Of a stretch of 7,711 bases of DNA, positions 1 through 6,596 are shown one piece after another. Where the stretch lies: NCBI GenBank assembly GCA_900542385.1, contig UQNP01000086.1, positions 1 through 7,711 on the forward strand, read 5' to 3'. Numbering within the stretch: the first letter of the stretch is position 1; every line of letters starts with the position of its first letter. The stretch comes from an uncultured Eubacterium sp. (GTDB lineage Bacteria; Bacillota; Clostridia; Peptostreptococcales; Anaerovoracaceae). Below the pieces are notes generated by a model. That model searched no databases and had not been told where the DNA came from. It saw only the letters and a list, made by a program, of their open reading frames with translations. Made by a program: the position numbers and the translations under genes.

Positions 1-4
1 TTTT

Positions 5-1159
5 ATGTTTGCTTCTATAATAATGATAAGGATATATTATCATTTGATTTATATATTGATACCTAAAAACGGTAATCGTGTCATGATAATGAGCGAAACG
101 AAGAAAAACTTATGGGGTAATTTAAAGTCGATAGACGAAAGAATAAAGGAAAGAGGTCTTGATAAGAGATTTAAAATTACGTACTCATACAGAAATACGG
201 CAGGTAATCATCAAAAGGCAAAAGATATTTTGAGCTGGATGAGGGTTGTTACGAAAATCGCAGCTCAGGATGTGATTTTTGTAGATGATTACGCTCCGGT
301 GTTTGGCTTTTTTAGATTAGGGAAAAAAACGAAACTTGTGCAGGTATGGCATGCAGGAGAAGGTTTTAAATCGGTTGGATACAGCAGATTTGGGAAAGAC
401 GGGAGTCCTTTTCCTCAAGGTTCATGTCATAAACAGTATACCCATGTTATTACAGGATCAAAGCATCTAAGCGATGTTTTTCAGGAAGTATTCGCTGTGG
501 AAAGCAGTGCTTTCTATCCTCTTGGGATGGCCAGACTGGATAGTTTCCTGGATGAAGCAATTATTGATAATTTTAAGAATGAATTTTATGAAAAATATCC
601 GTATTTGAAAAATAAAAAAATAATATTGTTTGCACCAACATACAGAGGAGCAGATCAGAAAGACGCATATTATGACTGTGATAAAATTGATCTGAATAGA
701 ATAGGAAAGTTTTGCAGGGAAAAAGGATGGGTATTTCTGATAAAAATGCATCCATTTGTTGGAAAAAGTTTAGAAATTCCTGAAGAATACAGTAAAGAGA
801 TCTATGAATTTTCAGATTATCATAATATAAATGAGCTGTATTATATTACTGATTTACTGATAACTGACTATTCATCCAATTATTTTGAATATGCTCTGAT
901 GAGAAGACCTGTTGTATTTTATACATATGACAGAGAAATTTATGAGCTAACAAGAGGTGTTCATAGAAACGTAAAAGACAACGCTCCTGGAAAAGTATGC
1001 GATACTTTTGAAGAATTGATGGAATGTCTTGAGAATCAGGATTTTGAAACATGGAAAATAGAAAAGTTTGCGGATGAAAATTTTAAAGAATATGATGGAA
1101 AAGCAGCAGATAAGATAATTGATGAAATTCTTGTGAAGAAAGGATCGGAAAATGAATAA
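5..1159 (+). CDS. CDP-glycerol glycerophosphotransferase-family polymerase (TagB/TagF-like), 5' end uncertain
   Basis: Predicted membrane-associated transferase that moves glycerol-phosphate or another alditol-phosphate from a CDP donor onto a teichoic-acid-like chain at the cytoplasmic face. The 384 residues cover the Glyphos_transf domain: WHAGEG at about 115-120 (TagF-type WH motif), FAPTYR at 199-204, KMHP with His239, then the family signature TDLLITDYSSNYFEY (272-286), RRP at 290-292, FYTYDRE at 295-301, and RGVHRN..APGK (307-320). Length fits the short single-domain members (about 380 residues). The frame is open to the window edge, only four bases precede the ATG and no ribosome binding site is visible. 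The true start could therefore be this ATG, Met7 (position 23), or upstream of the window. The final 8 bases overlap the next gene, which implies co-translation. Family is secure; whether the substrate is CDP-glycerol, CDP-ribitol or another CDP-alditol cannot be read from sequence. The region is noticeably AT-rich. Confidence 0.88.
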   Translation: MFASIIMIRIYYHLIYILIPKNGNRVMIMSETKKNLWGNLKSIDERIKERGLDKRFKITYSYRNTAGNHQKAKDILSWMRVVTKIAAQDVIFVDDYAPVFGFFRLGKKTKLVQVWHAGEGFKSVGYSRFGKDGSPFPQGSCHKQYTHVITGSKHLSDVFQEVFAVESSAFYPLGMARLDSFLDEAIIDNFKNEFYEKYPYLKNKKIILFAPTYRGADQKDAYYDCDKIDLNRIGKFCREKGWVFLIKMHPFVGKSLEIPEEYSKEIYEFSDYHNINELYYITDLLITDYSSNYFEYALMRRPVVFYTYDREIYELTRGVHRNVKDNAPGKVCDTFEELMECLENQDFETWKIEKFADENFKEYDGKAADKIIDEILVKKGSENE

Positions 1160-1913
1160 GAATATTGCTGTTATTTTTGCAGGAGGCAGCGGGGCAAGAA
1201 TGGGCTCGGGAATACCTAAACAATTTATCGAAGTTGATGGAAAGCCTATCATAATACATACTTTGGAGATTTTTGAAGAGCATCCTCTTGTTGACGCTAT
1301 GTATGTGGCATGCAAACCGGAATATATTGCAAAGCTTAAAAGAATGTCGCGCAGATTTTTGATAACTAAGTTAAAAGAAATAGTTCCAGGAGGAAAAACG
1401 GGACAGGAATCTATATATAATGGACTTAAAGCTGCCTTTGATAATGAAGGTGGTGATAATATCGTCATGATACACGATGGTGTCAGGCCGTGCATAGCAC
1501 CTGATGTCATAGAGGAAAATATAAATATGGTAAGAGACAAGGGCTCTGCTATTACATGCACTAAATTTTTTGAAACACCGATCATAAGTAAAAGCGGATT
1601 GTTTGTAGAAGATTCTCCTAAAAGAAATTACTTTTACACGGCTCAGGCTCCACAAAGTTTTATATTAGGTGAAGTAATAGAAGCTCATGAAAAAATTAGA
1701 AGCAAACGTAATGGGTATGATGGAATAATAGATACCTGTACACTTATGCGCAGTGTAGGAAAAGATGTATATATGATTGAGGGAAACCGTGGAAACATAA
1801 AAGTTACGACACCTGAAGATCTTTATATCTTTAGAGCAATGTTGGAATACAGAGAGAATCAACAGGCACTGGGACTTTCAACCAAAGAGATCACGGAGAA
1901 ACTCAAGAAATAA
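1152..1913 (+). CDS. TarI/IspD-family cytidylyltransferase, probably CTP:alditol-phosphate (ribitol-5-P type)
   Basis: Predicted cytosolic enzyme that joins CTP to a sugar-alcohol phosphate, giving a CDP-alditol donor plus pyrophosphate. The 253 residues show the nucleotide-binding loop FAGGSGARMG..PKQF (9-25, with Arg16 and Lys23), HDGVRP (108-113, metal/CTP-binding Asp109), QAPQSF (165-170) and GNIKVTTPEDL (214-224, with Lys217). From memory of the two subfamilies, IspD usually has KVTRPEDL and a TarI-type enzyme KVTTPxDL. The stretch ETPIISK...RNYFYTAQAPQSF also parallels S. aureus TarI. This favours a polymer precursor enzyme over the housekeeping MEP-pathway IspD, as does the location directly after a CDP-glycerol-transferase-like gene. 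Start: ATG 1152 has AGAAAGGA at 1137-1144 with 7-nt spacing, and overlaps the preceding gene by 8 bases. IspD function is not excluded by sequence alone. Confidence 0.85.
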   Translation: MNKNIAVIFAGGSGARMGSGIPKQFIEVDGKPIIIHTLEIFEEHPLVDAMYVACKPEYIAKLKRMSRRFLITKLKEIVPGGKTGQESIYNGLKAAFDNEGGDNIVMIHDGVRPCIAPDVIEENINMVRDKGSAITCTKFFETPIISKSGLFVEDSPKRNYFYTAQAPQSFILGEVIEAHEKIRSKRNGYDGIIDTCTLMRSVGKDVYMIEGNRGNIKVTTPEDLYIFRAMLEYRENQQALGLSTKEITEKLKK

Positions 1914-1926
1914 AGAAAGGACAAGT

Positions 1927-2958
1927 ATGAATACGATACTCAATGAGGATGTGCTGGAAATAATACATCAGGATATAAATTGGGACCTGCTGAAAGACAG
2001 TAAAGTTCTGGTAACTGGTGCAAGCGGTATGTTAGGCAGTTATATTGTGAGAACTTTGGTAAAACTGCGTGAAGAAAAAGGATGGAAGATGGATGTATAT
2101 GCGCTTGTCAGAAATCCAGACAAACTCCCTGAAGATATTAAAACGCAAATAAATATAATATGCCAAGATGTAACTGAGCCATTTAAGGAAAACATAAAAT
2201 TTAATTATATAATCCATGCTGCAAGCCCGGCAAGTCCCCTTATAATGAAAGAAAAACCTGTAGAAACCATAGCAGCAAATGTACTTGGGACTTATTATAC
2301 TCTTGATCTGGCAGTGAAAAGCCATGCAAAGGGGTATATGTTTATTTCGTCAAGAGAAATATATGGGCAGCCTTATGAAAATCAAAGTGAATTTACAGAA
2401 AACACGTATGGATTCGTAGATCCTATATCACCGCGTTCTTGTTATCCTGAAGGGAAAAAAGCCGCTGAAACTATGTGTGCGTCGTATGCAGATGAATATG
2501 GGCTCAATATTAAAATAGCAAGATTAGCTCATACGTATGGTCCGGGAATGTCTTTAGATGACGGGAGAGTTCAGGCGGATTTTTTCAGAGATGCTGTAAA
2601 TGGAAGAAATATTCTTATGAAAAGTGAAGGGAAGCCGATAAGAACATATACTTATATAAGCGACGCAGTATCAGCATTGTTTTACATTCTTTTAAACTCT
2701 GATGGAACAGTGTACAATATATCAAGCCCTGATTCAACTGTTTCAATAAAGCAGCTTGCAGAGGCTGTTGCAGGTGCATATCCTGAGAAAAACTTGAAGG
2801 TAGTAGTTGATATACCTGAAAAAACAGTGAATACGGGAGCTGCACCTTTTACTTTAGGTATATTGAACAGTGATAAATTGAGAAAATTAGGATGGAAACC
2901 TGCGTATTCTTTGGATGAAGGAATAAAAAGGACACTTAAATATTTTGAAAACGCATGA
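1927..2958 (+). CDS. Extended SDR, NAD-dependent epimerase/dehydratase (UDP-glucuronate decarboxylase-like)
   Basis: Predicted cytosolic nucleotide-sugar or sugar-phosphate oxidoreductase. The Rossmann motif TGASGMLG is at 30-37, followed by HAASPASP (97-104), SSREIYG (141-147) and the catalytic SCYPEGKK with Tyr173 and Lys177 (YxxxK). The order and wording of these segments, plus PISPRSCY, ETMCASYADEYG, DGRVQADFF and IRTYTYISDAV, track the UDP-xylose synthase/UDP-glucuronate decarboxylase family closely. Differences from that family include GPGM where it has GPRM (around 206-209) and a divergent segment before the C-terminal LGWKPAYSLDEGI. The 343-residue length is typical of extended SDRs. 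ATG 1927 has AGAAAGGA (1914-1921) with 5-nt spacing; only 13 bases separate it from the cytidylyltransferase gene. The pairing suggests the two act in sequence on one CDP-linked substrate, but the reaction (reduction, epimerisation or decarboxylation) is not determined here. Confidence 0.85.
   Translation: MNTILNEDVLEIIHQDINWDLLKDSKVLVTGASGMLGSYIVRTLVKLREEKGWKMDVYALVRNPDKLPEDIKTQINIICQDVTEPFKENIKFNYIIHAASPASPLIMKEKPVETIAANVLGTYYTLDLAVKSHAKGYMFISSREIYGQPYENQSEFTENTYGFVDPISPRSCYPEGKKAAETMCASYADEYGLNIKIARLAHTYGPGMSLDDGRVQADFFRDAVNGRNILMKSEGKPIRTYTYISDAVSALFYILLNSDGTVYNISSPDSTVSIKQLAEAVAGAYPEKNLKVVVDIPEKTVNTGAAPFTLGILNSDKLRKLGWKPAYSLDEGIKRTLKYFENA
2926..2932 (+). promoter_or_regulatory. Ribosome binding site supporting the TTG start of the GtrA gene
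   Basis: AAAAGGA lies within the end of the SDR coding sequence, 12 nt before TTG 2945. The spacing is longer than the usual 5-9 nt. Together with the rare start codon and the 14-base overlap, this suggests modest, coupled translation. It is the only plausible Shine-Dalgarno site before the first transmembrane helix. Confidence 0.5.
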
Positions 2959-3379
2959 CAACAGATATAGAATCGTTATAAAGGACAACAGACTGTTTAA
3001 ATTCATAATAGTCGGTATCATCAATACCATAGTTGGTACGGCGATAATGTTCGGACTGTACAACCTGGCCGGATGTTCATACTGGTTATCGTCGGCGGCA
3101 AACTACATTTTTGTCAGTATTTTAAGTTATGTGCTTAACAGAAAGTATACTTTCAGATATTCAGGAAAGACAGTGGGAAGCTTTGTGAGATTTGCAGCAA
3201 ATATAGCTGTGTGTTATATCATTGCTTACGGTGCAGCAAAACCGTTTATATCGTATTTATTTGAAGATGCTTCAGTGAGACTGCAGGAGAACACAGCAAT
3301 GCTGACAGGTATGGTGATATTTACTGTTTTGAATTATGCAGGACAAAGATTTTTCGTATTTGGAGATTCCGGAAAATGA
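2945..3379 (+). CDS. GtrA-family four-helix membrane protein (putative lipid-linked sugar flippase)
   Basis: Small integral membrane protein of 144 residues with four hydrophobic segments at about 18-38, 46-63, 80-97 and 116-132. Family hallmarks are FKFIIVGIINTIVG at the first helix, NRKYTF (65-70) after the second, and NYAGQRFFVF (130-139) after the fourth. GtrA proteins are thought to move undecaprenyl-phosphate-linked glucose or similar lipid-linked sugars across the membrane for decoration of surface polymers. No partner GtrB-type glycosyltransferase lies in this window. The start is inferred as TTG 2945, because no ATG or GTG occurs before the first helix in this frame; AAAAGGA at 2926-2932 lies 12 bases upstream. 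The gene overlaps the preceding SDR by 14 bases, and its stop overlaps the next start as ATGA, so translation is probably coupled on both sides. The substrate is unknown. Confidence 0.85.
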   Translation: MKTHDNRYRIVIKDNRLFKFIIVGIINTIVGTAIMFGLYNLAGCSYWLSSAANYIFVSILSYVLNRKYTFRYSGKTVGSFVRFAANIAVCYIIAYGAAKPFISYLFEDASVRLQENTAMLTGMVIFTVLNYAGQRFFVFGDSGK

Positions 3380-5010
3380 ACTACAGAGAAAGTTACAGAA
3401 AATGGATGGAAAGTCCCCATATAAGTTATGAAGACAAAAGAAAGCTTCAAAGTATGAATGATGATGAAATATATGAAGCCTTTTATAAAAACATTGAATT
3501 CGGGACCGCAGGCATGCGCGGTAAAATGGGACTTGGTATCAATCGTATAAATAAATATACGATAAGGATGGCATCGCGTGCGCTCGCAGCAATACTTGGA
3601 AAAGGAGCGAAGGCTGCAATTGCATACGATACGAGAAACGGCTCCAAAGAATTCGCATTGGAAAGCGCAAGAGTACTGGGAGCTTACGGAGTGAATGTGC
3701 TTTTGTTTGACAGATTTTCTCCGGTACCACTGCTTTCATATACTATAAGAGAATACGGATGTGATGGAGGCGCCGTTACAACAGCAAGTCACAACAGCAA
3801 AGAGTACAATGGATTCAAGACTTACGGCAGCTCCGGCGTACAGATGGCTCCTGACATGACTGAAAGGATATCAAGGATCATCGGGAGTATGAAAGATCCT
3901 CTGGATATAAAGATGTGCAGTTCTGACAGTCATATGATAACGTACATAGGAAGAAAGGCTGCCGAAAAGTTTGAAAAAGCGGTAATCGGATGTTCCTTGC
4001 TAAAGGAAGGGGAAAGCAAGAAAAATCTAAAGGTGGTGTACACTCCTCTTTACGGATCGGGAAGAGATTATGTGAAAAATATACTTAAAGCAGATGGATT
4101 TATAAATTTAAAGCTTGTAGAGAAGCAATGCAATTTCAACGGAGATTTCCCGGGACTTGTTAAACCGAATCCGGAACTTCCCGAAGTATTCTCAGAGGCG
4201 GAAAAAGAAGCAGAGAAATTTGATGCTGATCTGATAATAGGAACTGATCCGGACAGCGACAGGGTAGGAGTTGGAGTGAGATGTGGGAAAGGCTATAAAT
4301 ATCTTACTGGAAACCAGACGGGTGCGCTTTTAGTAGACTTTATATGCAGGATGAAAAAGGGGAGACGGAGAACGCTTGTAACGACTGTAGTAACAGGAGA
4401 GCTGGGCTCGGATATAGCCAAGAAAAACGGATGCCGCGTGCTTAAAACTCTTACAGGATCAAAATACGTGTGCGACAGACTCGATATGCTTACAGATGAA
4501 CAGTTTCTATTGGGGTATGAGGAAAGCTATGGCTATGTAGCGGGACGGCACGTACGCGATAAAGACGGGGTATCGGCCGCCATGCTGATATGTGAGATGG
4601 CAGCTTATCTTAAAGAATATGATATGACGCTTGCGGACAGGCTTTCAGAGCTTTACGAAGAGTTTGGATATTATGCCGACGGACAGGATTCCATCTCATA
4701 TGAAGGCGCGAAAGGAGCTGATGAGATCGAGCGCATAATGGAAGATCTGAGATATCATGGTGCGGAATATTTTAAAAATACAGGGGATATATCAGAGATA
4801 ATAGATTTCAAAGAGGGGGAGCATGGCCTTCCGCCTTCCAACCTGATGAAGTTCGTATTCGATAACGGATCGTGGGTATCTGCGAGGCCTTCAGGCACTG
4901 AGCCGAATATAAAGATATATTACTGCATGAAAGGAAGCGACGCAGAGAATGCCCAAAAGAGGCTTGATACTGCGCGCTGTGAAGTAAAAAGAGCATTTGA
5001 ATGTATATGA
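3376..5010 (+). CDS. Alpha-phosphoglucomutase / phosphomannomutase (alpha-D-phosphohexomutase)
   Basis: Cytosolic enzyme interconverting hexose-6-phosphate and hexose-1-phosphate, feeding UDP-glucose (or GDP-mannose) for envelope polymers and glycolipids. Four domain signatures appear in order over 544 residues: FGTAGMRGKMG (42-52); the catalytic phosphoserine loop TTASHNSKEYNG (135-146) with Ser138; the metal loop GTDPDSDR (289-296) with Asp291, Asp293 and Asp295; the sugar-recognition loop GYEESYGY (380-387); and the phosphate-binding loop SARPSGTEPNIKIYY (502-516). This resembles B. subtilis PgcA-type PGM/PMM proteins, though slightly short (those are roughly 560-580). The usual TASHNP has Ser in place of Pro at 141. 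The ATG is fused to the GtrA stop as ATGA, with GGAGA at 3362-3366 and 9-nt spacing. Glucose versus mannose preference cannot be read from these motifs. No intrinsic terminator is seen after the stop. Confidence 0.95.
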   Translation: MNYRESYRKWMESPHISYEDKRKLQSMNDDEIYEAFYKNIEFGTAGMRGKMGLGINRINKYTIRMASRALAAILGKGAKAAIAYDTRNGSKEFALESARVLGAYGVNVLLFDRFSPVPLLSYTIREYGCDGGAVTTASHNSKEYNGFKTYGSSGVQMAPDMTERISRIIGSMKDPLDIKMCSSDSHMITYIGRKAAEKFEKAVIGCSLLKEGESKKNLKVVYTPLYGSGRDYVKNILKADGFINLKLVEKQCNFNGDFPGLVKPNPELPEVFSEAEKEAEKFDADLIIGTDPDSDRVGVGVRCGKGYKYLTGNQTGALLVDFICRMKKGRRRTLVTTVVTGELGSDIAKKNGCRVLKTLTGSKYVCDRLDMLTDEQFLLGYEESYGYVAGRHVRDKDGVSAAMLICEMAAYLKEYDMTLADRLSELYEEFGYYADGQDSISYEGAKGADEIERIMEDLRYHGAEYFKNTGDISEIIDFKEGEHGLPPSNLMKFVFDNGSWVSARPSGTEPNIKIYYCMKGSDAENAQKRLDTARCEVKRAFECI

Positions 5011-5012
5011 TG

Positions 5013-5030
5013 TTCACATAAAATTCACAG
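5013..5030 (+). promoter_or_regulatory. Pho-box-like direct repeat TTCACA-N5-TTCACA(G)
   Basis: Two identical hexamers TTCACA start at 5013 and 5024, exactly 11 bp apart, immediately after the mutase stop codon. Repeats of this kind at 11-bp phasing are what PhoP/PhoB-type response regulators bind: B. subtilis PhoP uses TT(A/T/C)ACA-like repeats 4-6 bp apart, and Streptomyces PhoP uses GTTCACC repeats. In B. subtilis, PhoP controls teichoic and teichuronic acid genes, so a site before an LCP gene would make sense. Only two repeats are clear; the next 11-bp positions do not match. The box lies 18 bp upstream of the -35 element. The regulatory role is inference from pattern alone. Confidence 0.4.
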
Positions 5031-5048
5031 GCATAATAGCGTCAATTG

Positions 5049-5077
5049 TTGATTTGAAACAGTTCTGTTGATATAAT
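5049..5077 (+). promoter_or_regulatory. Predicted sigma-A-type promoter with extended -10 before the LCP gene
   Basis: The -10 hexamer TATAAT at 5072-5077 is a perfect consensus match, preceded by TGA at 5069-5071, which gives the extended -10 TGn motif. The -35 TTGATT at 5049-5054 matches TTGACA at four of six positions with an ideal 17-bp spacer. Transcription would begin near 5083-5085, giving a leader of about 25 nt before the ATG at 5110. This promoter would serve the LCP and ddl genes independently of the upstream operon. Confidence 0.8.
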
Positions 5078-5099
5078 GGTCTGTGATGTGAAAGGAAAT

Positions 5100-5104
5100 A
5101 GGTG
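5100..5104 (+). promoter_or_regulatory. Ribosome binding site of the LCP gene
   Basis: AGGTG at 5100-5104 lies 5 nt before ATG 5110 and matches the 3' half of AGGAGGTG. A second purine tract, AAAGGA at 5091-5096, is 13 nt from the start and probably too far to be the main site. An in-frame TGA at 5089-5091 rules out an earlier start. Confidence 0.6.
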
Positions 5105-5109
5105 CGATC

Positions 5110-6570
5110 ATGAGTTACGGTAAAACACCTGAAAACAATAAAAGCAATGAGGATCACGCAAGAGAGCAGGCGTACAGGGAGTACCTGAGCCTTAGAGAAA
5201 ACAGAAGCGACAGAGGAAGCTATGTAAAAGACGATACACTGTACGGTTCATATTTTTCAAGAAGTGATCAAAACAGGAGAAGCTCCATAGAAGATACACC
5301 TTACGGGGCTTCTGAAATGAGAAGAAAAAGCCGTGAGCAAAGGGAGAGGGAAGAGTACCTGAGAGCGCGTGAAAGCGGCAGCAGCAAAGATAAAAGCAAA
5401 AAGCCTATAGCCAGGCAGGGCAAGGTCAACAAAGCTGATAAAATGACGCGTGCAGAAAAGAGAGCGGCTAAAAAAGCTGAGAAGAGAGGACAGACTACCG
5501 GCGCAGGCGGTGACGGTACAGGAGGCGGCAAAAGGAGAAAAAAGAACGGCCGAGGTCTTAAAATAGCGCTTATAGTCGTCCTTATACTCGTTATAGGGAT
5601 AGGAGGAACTATTGCGGCAGGTCTCACTGTAGTTAAAAATACATTGGATAACGTGGGCAGGATAGAGCTTGATCCGGACATGATAGGCATAAACCCTCAA
5701 GTTGATTCAGATCTCAGAAACTACAGGAATATAGCCATACTTGGCATAGATGCCAGGGATATGTCAGATGACACCAATGTAAGGAGCGATGCTATCATCA
5801 TTGCCAGCATAAACAAAGAAACGAACGAGATAAAGATGTTCTCCGTATACAGAGATACGATGCTTGATCTGGGAGATGATACACCGGGTCTTGATAAGGT
5901 GACCCACGCTTATTATTACGGCGGTCCTACGAAGGTGCTCTACGCACTCAATAAAAACCTTGATCTGAATATAAAAGAAGTAGTTGTTGTAAATTGGAAA
6001 TCGGTAGCCGATACTGTGGATGCTCTTGGAGGTCTTGATATAGAGATACAGGAATCTGAGATATACGAGATGAACAAGTACATACAGGATACCTACAACA
6101 GCATAGGAGGATCGAATGAAAAGATCAAAGAAGCCGGAATGCAGACTTTAAACGGCAATCAGGCGGTAACCTACGCAAGGATAAGAAAAGATTCCTCTGA
6201 AGGAGATTACAGGAGAAATGAGAGGATGAAGATAGTCGTTCAGGCAGCTTTTGAAAAAGCCAAGGGAATGAACGTAAGTACTCTTGAAAATATTTCTGAG
6301 AAAATACTGCCTGAAATAAAGACTAACATGTCGTCGGCAGATATGATGGGAATGCTTCTGAAATTGACATCATATACTATGACAGACAGCGTCGGATGGC
6401 CTTATGAGGTGGGAAGCTACAGCAACAATGGATGGTACGGACCTCCTGTGACACTTGAGAGCAATGTATCGCAGCTTCATGAAGAATTTTTCGCGCAGGA
6501 GGACTATACGCCGACTCAGGATGTCCAGAAGATAAGCAACAGGATATCTGCGAGAACAGGACTTTATTAA
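5110..6570 (+). CDS. LCP (LytR-CpsA-Psr) family cell-wall glycopolymer ligase
   Basis: Membrane-anchored phosphotransferase expected to move a lipid-linked teichoic acid, capsule or similar polymer onto peptidoglycan outside the cell. Layout over 486 residues: a long, highly charged cytoplasmic tail (1-150) ending in a Lys/Arg/Ala-rich and Gly-rich stretch; one transmembrane helix at about 151-173; then the extracellular LCP domain from about 205. Family residues visible are the core Asp/Arg set in LGIDAR (211-216), RSDAII (225-230), SVYRDT (245-250, Arg248), DKVTHAYYYGG (262-272), VNWKSVADTVDALGGLDIEI (294-313), TYARIRKDSSEGDYRRNER (354-372) with Arg357, Arg359, Arg368, Arg369 and Arg372. 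These arginines usually hold the lipid pyrophosphate. A cytoplasmic tail this long is unusual compared with typical LCPs, and it contains internal repeats. The gene has its own promoter and lies 26 bp before ddl. The family call is firm; the polymer transferred is inferred from the upstream genes. Confidence 0.95.
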   Translation: MSYGKTPENNKSNEDHAREQAYREYLSLRENRSDRGSYVKDDTLYGSYFSRSDQNRRSSIEDTPYGASEMRRKSREQREREEYLRARESGSSKDKSKKPIARQGKVNKADKMTRAEKRAAKKAEKRGQTTGAGGDGTGGGKRRKKNGRGLKIALIVVLILVIGIGGTIAAGLTVVKNTLDNVGRIELDPDMIGINPQVDSDLRNYRNIAILGIDARDMSDDTNVRSDAIIIASINKETNEIKMFSVYRDTMLDLGDDTPGLDKVTHAYYYGGPTKVLYALNKNLDLNIKEVVVVNWKSVADTVDALGGLDIEIQESEIYEMNKYIQDTYNSIGGSNEKIKEAGMQTLNGNQAVTYARIRKDSSEGDYRRNERMKIVVQAAFEKAKGMNVSTLENISEKILPEIKTNMSSADMMGMLLKLTSYTMTDSVGWPYEVGSYSNNGWYGPPVTLESNVSQLHEEFFAQEDYTPTQDVQKISNRISARTGLY

Positions 6571-6596
6571 ATTTAAAATAAGGAAGGATTAACGGT

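Noticed and set aside
947..1585. Long open frame on the minus strand (212 codons) across the end of the transferase gene and the cytidylyltransferase gene
   Set aside because: It lies opposite two genes with clear family motifs, shows no recognisable domain, and is rich in Ile/Phe/Ser/Leu as expected from the antisense of AT-rich genes.
1152..1913. Calling the cytidylyltransferase gene ispD of the MEP isoprenoid pathway
   Set aside because: KVTTPEDL instead of KVTRPEDL, the TarI-like segment before QAPQSF and the neighbours favour an alditol-phosphate cytidylyltransferase. It is kept as an alternative because the families are close.
3367..3374. 8-bp palindrome TTCCGGAA just before the mutase start codon
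   Set aside because: It is short, has no loop or extension, and is of a size expected by chance. It lies within the GtrA coding end.
5054..5059. TTGAAA as the -35 element of the LCP promoter
   Set aside because: It matches the consensus better than TTGATT but leaves only a 12-bp spacer to TATAAT, whereas TTGATT at 5049-5054 gives 17 bp.
5011..5109. Intrinsic terminator between the mutase gene and the LCP gene
   Set aside because: There is no compact GC-rich stem followed by a T-run. The only complementarity is a long-range bulged dyad around the promoter.
5257..5700. Two minus-strand open frames (5257-5700 and 5301-5690) opposite the LCP N-terminal tail
   Set aside because: They mirror the Lys/Arg/Gly-rich tail as Phe/Leu/Pro/Ser-rich strings. 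No start signal or family motif is seen.
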